Shown here: positions 1 to 13,005 of the stretch, piece after piece
How positions within the stretch are numbered: the stretch's first letter is position 1
How the letters are laid out: each line of letters starts with the position of its first letter
Assembly: GCF_025698545.1 (NCBI RefSeq)
Contig: NC_068567.1
Span: 248,001 to 312,000 of the forward strand
Reading direction: 5' to 3'
Length of the DNA stretch: 64,000 nucleotides
Source: Gossypium raimondii
Taxonomy: Eukaryota; Streptophyta; Magnoliopsida; Malvales; Malvaceae
Program-made: the position numbers and the translations under genes
Notes under the pieces: model-generated
Database searches by the model: none
Seen by the model: the letters and a program-made list of their open reading frames with translations, nothing else
What the model was told of the DNA's origin: nothing

Positions 1-450
1 TGTAATATAATATGATAAAGATAAATATCAAATTTATAAGTGATTTTGGTCTATTTGGTGTAATTATATACATAAAACTTGAATTGCGGTTCATATGTAT
101 ACATAAAATTTAATTTTGATTCGATTATACACATTTAAAGAAAGGCATACATACATTTATTTTCATATTGGATTAATATAATTATCGTATGCATAATATA
201 TCAATGTAAAATGGTATTAGTTTGATAATGTTGTTAGTGATTTATAAAATTGAATCAAATTAAAATTTTATGTATAAAATTACACAATAAATCAAAATTT
301 ATGTATAGTTTTAATATTTATCACATTATTTATTAATTTATTGATAAAAATAAAAAACAATTTATGTATAACATACAAATTTCTTACCATTTCACTTATA
401 TTCATAATTAAATAAAATTTTAAAAAATATTTTTAATGTAAAATCTTTTC
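1..450. repeat. AT-rich dispersed repeat, copy 1
   Basis: No coding signal. The text around 60-220 (for example cttgaattgcggttcatatg followed by paired tacatacatttattttcata) recurs in the same order near 60600-60760, and a more diverged version in the opposite orientation lies near 35200-35480. Family unknown. It may be a non-autonomous transposon or part of a larger repeat whose ends are not resolved here. Confidence 0.55.
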
Positions 451-631
451 TTTAATTAATCATGTTACAAAATTTAAGGATATAGATACAAAATTGAAAA
501 TCTTGTAAAATATGAGGGGCAAATATAACATTTAACCAAAAAAGAAGGTGGGTAAGGAGACTAAGGAGTTCGCCGAGTCTTGAAGTATCATCGTGCGTGC
601 AATTTCCATTTTTTCCCACAAAGTACCAAAC

Positions 632-650
632 GCTCTCTCTCTCTCTCTCT
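632..650 (+). repeat. CT microsatellite in the 5' leader of the VAL gene
   Basis: About nine CT units on the plus strand, in a pyrimidine-rich stretch that probably lies close to the transcription start of the downstream B3 gene. CT-rich leaders are common at plant promoters. Confidence 0.8.
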
Positions 651-1121
651 TTTGTTTTCTTTCCATCTTCTCTCTTTTTGTTTTGCTTTTGCATGCACAC
701 GATTTGTTTGCCGTTACTTCTTTTCATCGCCGGTTTTCTTTTCCGTCGTCGGAGCTCCTCGTTTTCACGGTTCTCTCCGTATATATATATTCAAGCACCG
801 TTAGTGAACATATATCTAACGCCGGCAATAGTACAACGAAAAGGAAACTTAGTATGTTTTCCTTTTGTAACGATATTTAACGCCGGTGAAGGTAGTAGCT
901 GTTTCTAATTATCTTCTTCGAAAAGGTTATATTTCTTTTCGTTTGTTTTTCTTTAAAATTGGTGTAGTCTCTTTGTTTGACCAATTTTGAATCTCTTCTG
1001 TTTTGCTTTTAGCTTACTCGTTGATTTTCCTTGAGAGAAATTTATCTATTGCGGGTGAATTTTTCACTGTTTTTTATACATATATTGAATTTTGAATTTT
1101 TGTAGGAATTAAGTTTGGAGT

Positions 1122-4100
1122 ATGGCTTTGAAGAGCTGCATGAATGTACTCTGCGGCGCGTCCACATCGATTGAGTGGAGAAACGGTTGGACTTTGCGAT
1201 CTGGAGATTTTGCTAATCTCTGTGATAAGTGCGGGTAAATTGTAAAAATTATAATCACTTAATCGTCCTTTTTTAAGCTTAATAATTAGATAAGCTTGTG
1301 CTGACGAGTCTTAGACAGAACATTATTAAATTTTGTTTTACTTGGTTTACGAATGGTTAGAATGTTTTTGTTCTTATTTGTGAAGCTTATAATAAATTGT
1401 TCTATAGTGAATTGGAAATTCGGAATATAATTCTTCTTTCATGGGAGATAGAGTAATGGAACAGTTATTTAACACTGCCAAAAGTTTGATCATGTTTTGA
1501 ACCATATAAAGTGGTCAAATATGGCAGAGGAATCCAAACAAGACAAAGTGTTTTTGCCCAGCTGATGCTATTTTAAGAACGCCATTGTTAGAAACATTTA
1601 TTTATGATTTTGACTCGCTGTAGGTCTGCATATGAACAATCAATATTCTGTGACGTGTTCCACTCAAAGGATTCTGGGTGGAGGGATTGCAATTCATGTG
1701 GCAAGGTTGGTCACCCCAAACTTTTAATTTCTTGCCTTGTTCCCGTCAATACTATGGTGCTTAATCTCAATGCTTTTGCTGTTGGCAGCCTCTCCATTGT
1801 GGATGCATTGCTTCAAGGTTTTTGCTCGAGCTTCTTGATGGTGGGGGTATCAACTGTGTAAGCTGTGCTAAAAAGTCAGGATTTAACCATGTAAGATCAG
1901 CTTATTCAATCTTTTCCCTTTTTAGAAGATCAAATTGTAACCCTGCATTATAGTCTCATGCCGAATTCAATGATAAACATGACACTGTAAGGTTTAGGGT
2001 AATGGGACACATTTTAATCGGGGTATGCCTCTAACATACTTCATTTTGCCTCATCTCAATTTGATTCAGTTGTTATCCCAACCTTGTGATGTAATCTCAT
2101 CTGTGATCTACTACAAATTATTATATTAAGTTTGGTTTGAAACAGTAAAAGAAACAGGCTCTGTATTATTTCCATTGAAACACCTTGGCGTATAATCATT
2201 TCAAATCTGAGTAGCCTTGCACTGGTTGTACCATAGCCTATGACCTGTGTACTCTATTCTGAGGGTAACTGAGGATAATCGATTATAAAATGAATGATAC
2301 AAAAAGGAAGATAAATGTATCTGTCAAGATATTGACTTTTTTTCTGGTTTATATCTTTGTTATATTAGTTCTATGATTCAGTCTATTTCTGTTTGATTAT
2401 TGCTTAATGATGCTTGATCTTTTAGGCCTTTACATGTAAAAGTTCAAATATTTATGATGAAGCTTATGTATTTCAGATGATTGAAGATGAAAAGCCTAAT
2501 GGGTTTGGTATGGTGAAGGCCGATGCTGGTCAATTGCACTCAACCTCTGCAGACAACCAATTGAGTGGTGCAAGCATTGAAAACCTACAGCTTATGCAGT
2601 TGAGCAACAATGCAGAAAGCATTGGGTTGAGACAATTGCTTCAGCTTCACAATGATGACTCAAGTGGGTCTCTCGGGCAAATGAAACAGGATGAATTTTT
2701 GCCTCCTCCTAGGGAAATTGGAAGCACATGCTTGACAAGTATTAATCAAGCATCTAATGGATCAGTTGAAGCTGTGAAACCTACCACTAGTAAAGTTAAT
2801 ATTTTTGATTCATTGCCACAAACCAACTTGAGTATTTCTTTGGGTGGCTCGTTAGGGAACCAAAATGGCTTTCCTAGTTCAGTTGTAGATGAAAAGAGTA
2901 AGATGTCTTCAGTCTTGCAACAGGCATCCAAATCTCGCCATCTTCTGCCCAAGCCTCCAAGGTCGGTCCTTGCAACAGGTCTGGAGATGAATGCAGGAAC
3001 GGTACCCCAGATACGTGTTGCTAGGCCCCCAGCAGAGGGACGTGGGCGGAATCAGTTGCTTCCTCGTTATTGGCCCAGGATTACGGACCAAGAATTACAA
3101 CAAATTTCTGGAGAGTATCCACCATTGTGTCATTATTGGTTTATGTGCACAACCATGTGTTTAATGTTAGACTACAAAAATTTTCATGTCTATCTAATGA
3201 CCTGGGGAGTCGTGTCAAATCCTTAACCATGTAATTTTTCAGTTCAAATTCCACCATTGTTCCACTGTTTGAAAAGGTTTTGAGTGCAAGTGATGCTGGA
3301 CGGATTGGTCGTTTGGTTCTGCCAAAAGCATGTGCTGAAGTTAGTTTCTATTCAATAATGCTACACTTGCAACTTATATTTATTTACCTTGTCTGTTCAG
3401 AAGCGCTGTTGCATGTAAGTTATAACAAAGAATGAATTGGCAGGCTTATTTTCCCCCCATATCTCAACCAGAGGGTCTTCCCCTAAGAATTCAAGATGTG
3501 AAGGGAAAAGAATGGGTGTTTCAGTTCAGATTCTGGCCTAATAACAACAGCAGGATGTATGTTTTGGAGGGTGTGACTCCTTGCATACAGTCCATGCAGT
3601 TGCGAGCTGGAGATACTGGTACTACTCTGAATCTGGTTATGGAACAATCCAAGCATTTTGTTGTTAGCTCTAATTGAGTAAAATCACTTGCGGTTCTCTT
3701 ATATAGTAACATTTAGCCGTAAGGATCCAGAAGGGAAGCTTGTTATGGGGTTTCGTAAAGCAACAAACACTGCTGTGGTGCAGGTAAAGTAACAATCACC
3801 TTCCATGTTAGCAAATTTGATCAAATAATATTGATATATAAATTATCAAATAAACAGGAAACCTTACCACCTGCCATTCCTAATGGCACTCTTTCAAGTG
3901 AAAGTTACTTTTCGGGTGTTTTTGAGAACCTGCCTATAATTAGTGGTTACTCTGGCCTTCTTCAGTCATTGAAGGGAAGCGCAGATCCCCACCTAAATGG
4001 ACTGTCAAAACATTCGAGTTTAGCTGGTGGTGATATTAGTGGGCATAAATCTGATATGCATGAGGACAGGATCAGGGAGGACTTATTACTAACATCTATG

Positions 4101-6243
4101 TTAACCCCAGAGAGAAAAAGAACTCGGAATATTGGGTCCAAAAGCAAGAGGTTGCTGATTGACAGTCAGGATGCTTTGGAGCTGAAACTTACTTGGGAAG
4201 AGGCTCAGGATTTGCTCCACCCACCCCCCAGTATCAAGCCAAGCATTGTTACAATTGAGGATCATGATTTTGAAGAATATGATGTGAGTACATTTCCTGG
4301 AATACTTGGGGTTTAACAATGCTTGTATGTTGGGCTGTTTTGGTGCACTTGGATGATAGTTCAAATACCAGTTTTCTTTTGTGATTCCACTCTATCCAGT
4401 GCTTGAAAAAATAAGGCAATTATGCTCTAAGACGTAGTTGCCAACATTTTTGGTATTTTTAGTTAACATTTAAAGAAAAAAGGATTTTATTTTCTCTTTT
4501 GAGGGGCGGGAAACCATTAACTGATCTTTTTAATCTCACCATGTGATAGAAATAAGGTCTGCACATGTTTATGAACACAATGTTTCTCCTGGAAGAATTA
4601 TCAATTTTCAGCAAAGCAGTGTGATTTATAATGTAACTTTTCATACATGTTTGTCCTACAGGAACCTCCAGTTTTTGGGAAGAGGAGTATCTTTGCAGTT
4701 CGTTCAACGGGGTGAGCATGCACATTTATGTTTATTACACGTTTAGTTTCTCTTTCTGAGCTTGGAAGGATCGATTTGTTTCTCAAGTTTATGGTTGTGT
4801 ATATCTATCTAGTCTTGAATTAGTAAGCATGATCTTCAGGGGACAAGAGCAATGGGCTCAGTGTGATAATTGTTCTAAATGGAGAAGGGTGCCTGTCGAT
4901 GCTCTTCTTCCACCTAAGTGGACATGTGCAGACAACAACTGGGACCAAAGCAGGTCAGCATTTTCTATATCTTAGTTCATTCACAATCCTATTTTATCCT
5001 TGACAAGTTCCGGAAGAAATCTGTTTCCCTTTCTCTGCATGTCAGGTCTTCATGTTCCTTACCCGATGAACTCACCCCAAGGGAGCTAGAGATTCTTCTT
5101 AGATTGAACACAGGTACATTCTCAGAATATTTCCTCTTAAAAGATTGTATATAACTATGCCAGATTTCTGCCTAATCTTTATTCTAGTAGGCTATGACTG
5201 CCCACAAATAAATATTGTATTACACTAATTACGGGTGCATAGGTAAAGCCGGATTCAAGTTAAACTAGATATTCTTACTTGAAGACTATATAACACAGTG
5301 CTTTTGCTTATTTAAATTATTTCAGTTAATTCAATCAGTTAACCTAATTAACTGGATTTTAATTATTCTACATTAATATGCTAATATTACATTTCAAGCT
5401 ATGTTTAAGATATATATATATATATATATGATATATAAATGATGAAGTTTAAGCTCTCTTTTATATATAGATTTCACAAAAAGGAGAATCATAGCATTTC
5501 ATAGGCAAACTCAGGAGTATGAATCATCACCTGGTTTGAATGCTTTAGCCAATGCTGCAATCCTTGGAGACAATGTAGCTGATTCCGGCACTACGTCGGT
5601 GGCAACAACAACTAAACACCCGAGGCATCGTCCTGGTTGCTCCTGCATTGTGTGCATCCAGCCTCCGAGTGGGAAAGGAAAACACAAGCCAACATGCACA
5701 TGTAATGTGTGCTTGACGGTTAAACGTCGTTTTAAAACCCTCATGATGCGCAAGAAAAAGCGTCAGTCGGAGCGTGAAGCAGAGATTGCTCTGAGGAATC
5801 AGCAAGCATGGGGTCCCAGAGAAGAAGCAGAAGTTGAAAGCAGCTCTAAACATGTATCACCGCACCACGATCCTTCTGAGAACGAAGCAAGGTCAGTTAA
5901 CAAGTTAGAATCCAAGAACCAGAGCAACAACAACAAACTAGTGTCCAAATTGGTTGAAGCCAACAAGGGACGGATAGACTTGAACTGCGACCCATGTCGT
6001 GACGATGATTCGCAATTTGGTTCCTCTACCCGCATGAGCATGATGAATCTTCTTCATGTTGCAAGCCTTCCATTGGAGACTTACCTTAAGGAGAATGGCC
6101 TTACAAGCTTGGTATCCGATCAACAAGCAATCTCGACGTCACATGCTCCACCACAGACTGGCAATACAAGCGAGCCATATGACGATCAATGTTCCCATTC
6201 TGCCACCGAAGAGCATGAGACTAGGGATGAAGTAAACACTTAA
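1122..6243 (+). CDS. VAL1: B3-domain transcriptional repressor, VAL1/HSI2-like
   Basis: Model of 12 exons: 1122-1234, 1624-1705, 1789-1890, 2477-3114, 3243-3339, 3444-3618, 3707-3783, 3858-4283, 4662-4711, 4840-4953, 5046-5113, 5471-6243. The total is 2715 nt, giving 904 aa with all frames closing. Residues 1-99 form the Cys/His-rich PHD-like region (CDKC, CNSCGKPLHCGC, CVSC). The B3 domain spans about 314-425 ([28 protein letters not shown]). A CW zinc finger begins near 591 ([10 protein letters not shown]). A Cys-rich stretch near 695-725 carries GCSCIVC and CTCNVC. An EAR-type motif, IDLNCDP, is at 816-822. In Arabidopsis VAL1 binds RY elements and helps Polycomb and histone deacetylases silence seed-maturation genes and FLC. 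The protein is longer than AtVAL1 (about 790 aa). A 5'-leader intron (donor near 892, acceptor near 1105) is likely but inferred. Confidence 0.93.
5410..5429 (+). repeat. TA microsatellite in VAL intron 11
   Basis: Ten TA units inside the last intron of the VAL-like gene. It could be a length-polymorphic marker. Confidence 0.85.
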
Positions 6244-6579
6244 ACCAAAACGGTTAGAATCAATAACGAGATCGATCCTTGATGAATTTCTGTTATTTTA
6301 TTTATATTCTCTTTAACCCCTTTGGTGTTCATTTTACTAGTAATGTCTATAGGCATTTGGCATTGTTTCCATTAGAGGTTGCTTTTGCCTTTTCAATCCC
6401 CAAAGTATGTATTATATACAAAACTTGACAGACCCACAAAACTATATGCATATATACAACAAATCTCATCAAAATGTAGTTTACATTTCTGAATTATCTA
6501 CTAAATCAAACCAATTAATTTTATTTCAGTTCAAATATATTTAGATATATCCATTCATGGGCAGGGGTTTTATGAGTTA

Positions 6580-6815
6580 GAGGAAAAGTGACAGAATTAA
6601 ATTGTATATTTTACAATAGTAAAATGTAATTTCACTATTTGTAATTTTATTTATAATTTTAAAAGATTAAATTAAATTTGTATCATTTAGGGATCCAATG
6701 TGTAACTTTATCATTATTAATTTAAAATTTTATAAATTATAAAATGACATAAATGGAATTTTTCTATTTTAGAGGGGATCAGGGTTCTGCTAGTCCCCCT
6801 TGGCTTCGCCACTAA
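6580..6815. repeat. Dispersed AT-rich repeat with a CCCC/GGGG end
   Basis: Contains ttaaattgtatattttacaa, atttaaaattttataaatta and ends near tagtccccct followed by tggcttcgccac. The same order of blocks recurs at 33766-34018, with weaker relatives at 36620-36790, 47345-47500 and 60370-60560. No coding potential. Looks like a non-autonomous dispersed element, family not known to me. Confidence 0.6.
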
Positions 6816-7936
6816 CTTAAGTTCAATTCAACTTGAAATATGAGCTTAAAATTTTACTTAACTATACTCATATTTATAAATGGTTAATCTAAACTCATTT
6901 TTTAACATTCAAATTTTAAAAATATTATTAAAAATGTTTATATTATTTTTACTTTAATATTTTTCATTTATTAAATTTTTGTTTAGTAAAATGAATGTAT
7001 CTTTTATGTCCATTTTATGATGCATGAGAGTTAAAAATATTTATCGTAAAAGAAAAGAGAACTAAAATATTTGAATCCGATTACTTGAGTTCTTTCTCTG
7101 AAAATATAATCTACTTTACCATTACACTCAACATTTTTTAGTTATTTATTAAAATTTTATATATAGATAACTTTAATATTTTAAATTTTTATAAATATAT
7201 ATTATAAATAACATAATATATTAAAACTTAAATGGACCATCAAGTTCGAACTATGGCCTAGCCATTTATCAGTTATTTACTAATGATATTAAGGTAAAAA
7301 TCTCTTGGTCCTTTTCAATTTTGATTTTGAGTAAATTGATTTTCTAAAAGAACATACCAATTTAATCCTCGCTAATTTGAAAAGTGAATAATTATGGACA
7401 ATTAATCACAACATTAATGTTTTGTGTCAATTATATATCTTTTAAATGGTATAATAATGAAATTAGCGTTTGGAGTTTACATATCTTATCGATTTGATAT
7501 TGATTTAATAAATTTAGCTCATAACATTTACTCATTTTAATAAATTTAACTTGCAATAGTTACATATTCTATCAAGACTTACATGAAATATAAAAATATC
7601 GAGAACTAAATTTATTACTGTATGAATAAAAATTATGTGCAATTGACAAAACGTTAATGTTGACAAATTAAATTGTTCCAATTTTTTTAATTACTGTACC
7701 AATGAAAATTAATGACCTAAGGGCTTTTTTACTTAAAATAAATTGAATGAGACAAATATCTATTATTTACCATAAACAATATGGATTGGCACAAAATAAT
7801 GGATCCATTTTCAGATTAGATTTTCACTCTTATATACAGAATTTAAATGAAATAGTTTTTGTATATGTTGGATTGAAATGAATAATTTTTTTTTTTAAAA
7901 ATGGAACAAATGAAATAAATCCATATTTATAAACAA
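6816..7936. other. Gene-free AT-rich spacer
   Basis: No gene seen. The part at about 7380-7760 contains ggacaattaatcacaacatt and a roughly mirrored second half, so it is probably a decayed relative of the fold-back element at the window end (63681-64000). Confidence 0.5.
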
Positions 7937-9831
7937 TCAAAATCCTTCCACTTCCACGCTAGTCCTTCCAATGGTTGTTGCTGCTGATCTTCTAGCTTCT
8001 TGCCTTTCAAGTTCTTGTAATGAAAGTGTAGAAGAACAAGCTCGGGACGGAAGTGCCGATACCGAAGTAGGTGGTCTTGTCAGAGAAATGAATAGTCCGG
8101 TTCTTGACGGTGGCGATGGTAAGAAACTTAACCCAGGTGCCGGAGTAATAACCCCGTTAAAACTAGGTGACCTTGACAGTTGTTTTCCGACAATTGTCGC
8201 TGGCTCTTGTAACGGAAACCAGCACGAATATTTTATATCTTGGACGACTTTGAGATTCTCAACTACGGTTCTCATTGTCGGTCTTTCGGATGGATCCTTT
8301 TGGAGACATCTTTGTGCAATGTCAGCAATAGTGCGAGCAGCTTTCATAGGAAAACGACCTTTAAGATGAGGATCCATGATGAGTGATAATCTACAACCAT
8401 CAGCTAAGAATGGCCGACTCCATTTCACTAAGTTCCTCTCTTCTTTAGGATAACGGTTATCGAGGTTTTTCCGGCCAGTAAGTAATTCCAGTAAGACAAT
8501 TCCGAAACTCCAAACGTTGCTCTTCGGAGTTAACCATCCTTTCTCCAAGGTCTCGACTGAAAGATTTGCCACAGCCTGCACAGATGGAAAGATAATCAAA
8601 CACCCGATAACTCAAAACACCAAGATTTGTCTTTTTACAAGAACAAGGCAAATGACTTACAACTGCATTAACAGAAATCCCTCCTGTCTCGGGTATATGA
8701 CCAACACACCCGTATCCCGATAGCTTTGCACTGAAATCTTTGTCAATTTGTATATTGGCAGTTGAAAATTCATTGTACATTGCCTGCATATACATGACTC
8801 ATTGTCATCGTTTTAATAATCTCGAAATGTATATGCACGAAGATATTTATATATACATACCAGAAACGGTCCTTCCTCATGCAAGAAAGCAAGACCCTGT
8901 GCAGAACATAGAGCGATTTTCATTCGGGCATTCCAATCAAGTGGTGGTCCATCAGACCTCCCGTATAAAAGCTGCTCTAAACTTCCATGAAACAGCCTCT
9001 CGTAGACCAACATTCTTTGTTCCGAACTATCACGTGCGTGGTATCCAAGCAATTTACAGAGGTTTGGATTTTGCAACAATGCAAGAGTGTTTACTTCGTT
9101 GATAAACTCCCTTAAACCCTACACGAACATGTAAAAAAACACGGTCAGACAGGTGAAATCATCTCGTGAGCCATAAAATTTCATTAGTAGAAATGATCTC
9201 CTACCTGAGTAGACGAGTTAAGGCGAATAACAGTAGCTTCAAACTTCTTTGAACTCGATGCATCATCTCCGAAAGAAGCCTTATACATAACAAAAGAAAG
9301 ACCCTCAGATATGCATCTATCAGAAGCAAAATGATGGCAAGCCGCAGCGATTTCTTCATAACCAAAGTTTCGTAGTGTTCCACAGGGAGGCAGGGGCAGT
9401 GGTCCGGAAGCAACCAAAGGGACACTAGCATTCGCTAATTTAAAGCTTCCCATTGTCTTCAACACGGTACCACGGGGAGAAGGAAGTGGAAGAGGTTGCG
9501 GACTCGGTGACCTCGGTTCCTTCACTAATCCAACATGAGTTTTGAACTCTTCCTGTTCTACGAATTCAGCAAATGTCAGTGCATCTTGCTCGACAGCATC
9601 AAAGCTTGATGGGGCAGATAATGCATGCGTCCTATCACAGGTTGTCTTATTATTAAGATGAATCAGTTTCACTCTGGTTCTAAAACTTGGGGGCGCCGAC
9701 AGCAATGACTGGGTCTGAACTTGGGGCTCAGGCAGTGCTGTGGGCACAAGCTCCTTACGAGCAATCGGCTTTACAAGAACTACCTGCTCGGACTTTTTCT
9801 TCTTACTTTTCAAAACTGTAAAACACCCCAT
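7937..9831 (-). CDS. Receptor-like cytoplasmic kinase, degenerate (predicted pseudokinase)
   Basis: Four exons on the minus strand: 9831-9205, 9118-8861, 8783-8661, 8575-7937. All phases are zero, giving 548 aa. I chose the second of two adjacent ATGs because it gives MGCF, an N-terminal glycine/cysteine fit for myristoylation and palmitoylation, so membrane association is likely. Residues 1-160 are a Ser/Pro-rich lead and about 160-430 are a kinase fold of RLCK-VII/PBL type (LEQLLYGR, LDWNARMKIAL, SNVWSFGIVLLELLTGRK, DPSERPTM). Catalytic residues are altered: the VAIK lysine is Ile202, the glycine loop reads EGLSFVMY, HRD Asp is Glu300 with the following Lys as Ser302, DFG is GYG at 318-320, and APE reads SVE. 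The reading frame and splice sites are intact, so it is probably an expressed scaffold or regulator rather than a dead gene. A leader intron (about 9856-10776) is inferred. Confidence 0.9.
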
Positions 9832-10017
9832 CATATATGCAAATCCCATACGCTTCTGCCACAAGAAAATAAAAACACAAATCAACACCGGTTTTGCATG
9901 GCCGAGAACATAACGCCAATATATAGGCATAAGAACTCTATTGCATAGAGCTCAATGTCTTATCATACAATAGGAGCAATTTATGTCCGCCAACGAAACC
10001 AATAATACAAAATATGG

Positions 10018-10280
10018 TAAAAGTGCCATGAAACCTCCAATTCTGGGACTCACATTGCATGTTGCCCTCTATTCTAAAAAAAAAAAAGGGTAAATTAGTC
10101 CCTATAAGTTAAGATCAGAGAGCAAATTAATCTATCTCTTAAAATTTTCATCCGGTTCTATTGCTGAAAACCAGTTTGCTCTTTGATCTAATATACAAGG
10201 ACTAATTTACTCATTTTTTGAATAAAGGGGGTAAAATGCAATCCAACTCCTAGTGCAAGGACCTCCATGTTACTTTTACC
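10018..10280. repeat. Fold-back element, family F1 (copy a)
   Basis: Left side reads aagtgccatgaaacctcc and right side ggacctccatgttactttta, roughly inverted. The inner arms carry paired phrases around gatcagagagcaaatt and tttgctctttgatctaa. It lies in the inferred leader intron of the RLCK gene. Structure is that of a MITE-like fold-back with no coding capacity. Confidence 0.65.
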
Positions 10281-11030
10281 TTACACAAAGATTGCATATC
10301 AATTTACATCATGTCCAAATCAAATCAAATCAAACCAAACCCCAAAATTTCCAATTCAATAAACTGCACAAAACTTTACAGCAGAAGCAACAACAAAACC
10401 TGATCAAAGGAAAGTTTTTCAAATTCAAATCTTTAATAACCAATACAGTAATTAAGCTGAACCAAGTAGATATTGTCTATAAATCATTGAAAATAACATC
10501 AATCTCATGGCACACTGCAATTCACTGCTCAAGAAACCATTTCCATGGCCCCAAATCACCATTGGCTAAACTGGGCAACATGAATTTGAATCAACAAAAA
10601 TAGAAACAAGCCATACCCAGAATACAAAATAATCCAAACAACAAGGGGCAAAAAAGCAATTTGCAAATCTATCATAAATGAATTTGCAAATCAAAACAAG
10701 ACCCATTAAAGCAATGATAAAACCCATCATGAAATCATCAATGAATTTCAACAAAAAAAGGTTTAAGAAATCAAACCTTGTAAAGCAGGTCATGCAAGTT
10801 AGCTTGAAAAAAAAATGGAGGAATATACAAAACCCAGAAATCCTGTTTGGAAGTCAAGAAAGTTACATGGGGAAATAAAAAAGCTGTTCAAAGTTCAGAG
10901 ATTTTTTAGAATGAAAAAGCATGTAGAAGATGGGAAAACTATGTTATTACTAAATATTAATATAATTATTACTATTTTATTTTCTAAACAAATTGAAGAG
11001 AATGGAGGGTGACGAACACTGGTCAAAGCA
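10281..11030 (-). promoter_or_regulatory. Probable 5' leader and promoter of the RLCK gene
   Basis: On the minus strand a good splice donor (caag followed by gtttgatt) ends at 10777, so a non-coding first exon probably lies at 10777 to about 10950. Its intron would end at 9856. No coding sequence was recognised here. This is inference from splice-site text only. Confidence 0.4.
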
Positions 11031-11499
11031 ACCAAAACCCAAATTTTAATTTACCAAATTTGAAATTTTAGAATCATTTATTATCATCCCTTTCCAACAG
11101 AAACCTGCCTTCAATTTTTTTTATTCGACATTTTCGTCCTCTTCGCTTTCTAAATAGGGTTAATATATTTTTTAGTGTCTGAGTTTGGCTTTAATATTCA
11201 ATTAAGTACTTAACCTTTTTGTCCTAATTTGATACTTTAGTTTGGCTTAATGTTCATTTTGGTACATGGGTTTTTTCAATTTGATACTTTGAGTTTTTGT
11301 TGTCTCGGTTAAGTATTTAAGTTTTTTTTCAATCTTCAGTTTAGTACTTGAGTTTTTATTTTGTTACAATTAAGTACTTATATTTTTACTAGATTACATG
11401 CGTCAAACATTGATGGGGTCATATGACGCCATTAAATGATTTGATTTGATTTTGGTACAATGTTAGTGGAGTAATTGAGTAATTTAGAAAACAAACATA

Positions 11500-11830
11500 T
11501 ATTATATTTTAGGTTAAAATATGTCATAAGTCTTTGTACTATTCACAAATTGAGACGTAGTCCCTATACTTTATTTTTAGGATTAGTCCTCCTATTTTCA
11601 AGTTTCAAAATTTAGCTCTAATTGTTAATATTATTAAATTTATTGGTGTGATATTTTAAAATAAAAAAATATTCACTTCATAACCATGTAACTAAAAAAA
11701 TGACATTATAATGAACCTAAATCTAACAAAATAATTTTAACGGTGCTAATAGTTGGACCTTAATTTTGAAAATATGAAAAATTAAGAGACTAAATTCTAA
11801 ATTTACAAAGAGTATAGGGACTAACAAAAT
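11500..11830. repeat. Fold-back element, family F4
   Basis: Left arm has tagtccctatactttatttt and right arm agagtatagggactaac in opposite orientation, with further paired text inside (tttagctctaattgttaata against gtgctaatagttggacctta). About 330 bp, no coding capacity, MITE-like. Pieces of similar wording occur in the intron near 13400-13800. Confidence 0.6.
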
Positions 11831-12289
11831 AATTTAAGTGATTGGGCAGTCAAAGTTCAGGGAAAAAATAGGGGTTTTGTTTTCAGAAAAGGCAAGTTTC
11901 AGGTGTGGTCAAACTTAGATATCAAGGTAAGCATTTGACTTTAGGCATTCACCGTCTGATTTGTTCTCCGTTGAAAGATCCAACGGTTAATATCTGTCCT
12001 TATTTTTGTTTGGCCGGACCCAAATTGACTTCAACAATTTTTTTCCTTTTGCCTTAATCTAGCGGTTCCACACGCGCCTACGCGCTCATGAGAAGAAAAG
12101 GGAAAATTATAATAAAATTGCGGGGGGGTCTAATTTTGAATTTCATCATTTTACTTTGAGAAAACTTAGAAAATAGTCCTTTTATGTTGATGTGTCATAA
12201 TTTGATCTTTGTGCTTTACGAATTAATCCAATTACTAATAACTTATGAATTGGTTAAGTTGAGTTGGTTCTTAAATGATTAAATTTTGG

Positions 12290-12805
12290 GTAAAACTGAA
12301 ATATTAGTAAATTTACATTTTGGTCATTTAATTTTAAAAAATTATAAAATGATCATTGAACTATTCGAAAGTTTTTATTTAAATCATCATGCTATTAAAA
12401 TCACTATTCTATGGCCTTCTTTGTTCTCACCGCTTGCACCAATCGAGAGCTTTTACTTCCCTTCTCTTTTACAGTTCAACTTTTTTTTTATGAAATAGCT
12501 TTGAACGTCATGAATCTACTAACTAAATTTCAAACAGCTTTCTTCTTCGATCTTCAACGCTGGCCATCAAATCAACTTAGATCTAAGGTATGTTCTTTTA
12601 CTCATTAATGTTTATTGATCCATCGTACCGACCATCTAATTGTTGTTTGGAGCTCACTAACTAAACTTAAAAAAAAAAAAAAAAAAAGCCTTAATAGCCC
12701 AGTGATTTAAATAAAAACTTTCAAATAATCTAATAACTATTCTGTAACTTTTTAAAGCTGAGTAACCAAAACATAAACTTACTAATAGTTTAGCCCGTTT
12801 TAGCC
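12290..12805. repeat. Fold-back element, family F2 (copy a)
   Basis: Left arm near 12290-12380 reads as attagtaaatttacattttg then tggtcatttaa. The right arm near 12700-12800 is its rough reverse complement (agtaaccaaaacataaactt, actaatagttt). Internal wording such as gagagcttttacttcccttc has counterparts in the copies at 29935-30270 and 57660-57890. Short open frames inside are not genes. Confidence 0.6.
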
Positions 12806-13005
12806 TTTAAATAGTAAATTTAACCTTAAATTTTATGATTATTTCGAGTTCGAGTCCTGTCAAGTTGAATTTAACCCGTTTTAGATTCGAATCATTTGAG
12901 TTTAGCATTGAAAATTTTCAAAGTAGATCATTTAAGTTGTGTTGTTATTCAAGCTAGAATCCACAGCAAAACAATATTGATCTAAAATCTATATATCAAA
13001 AACCA

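Noticed and set aside
3115-3226. Extension of VAL exon 4 past the donor to a stop
   Set aside because: Joining at 3114 to 3243 restores the conserved B3 domain, so the extension is intron.
12286-12608. Two short plus-strand frames
   Set aside because: They fall within fold-back family F2 and have no protein-like features.
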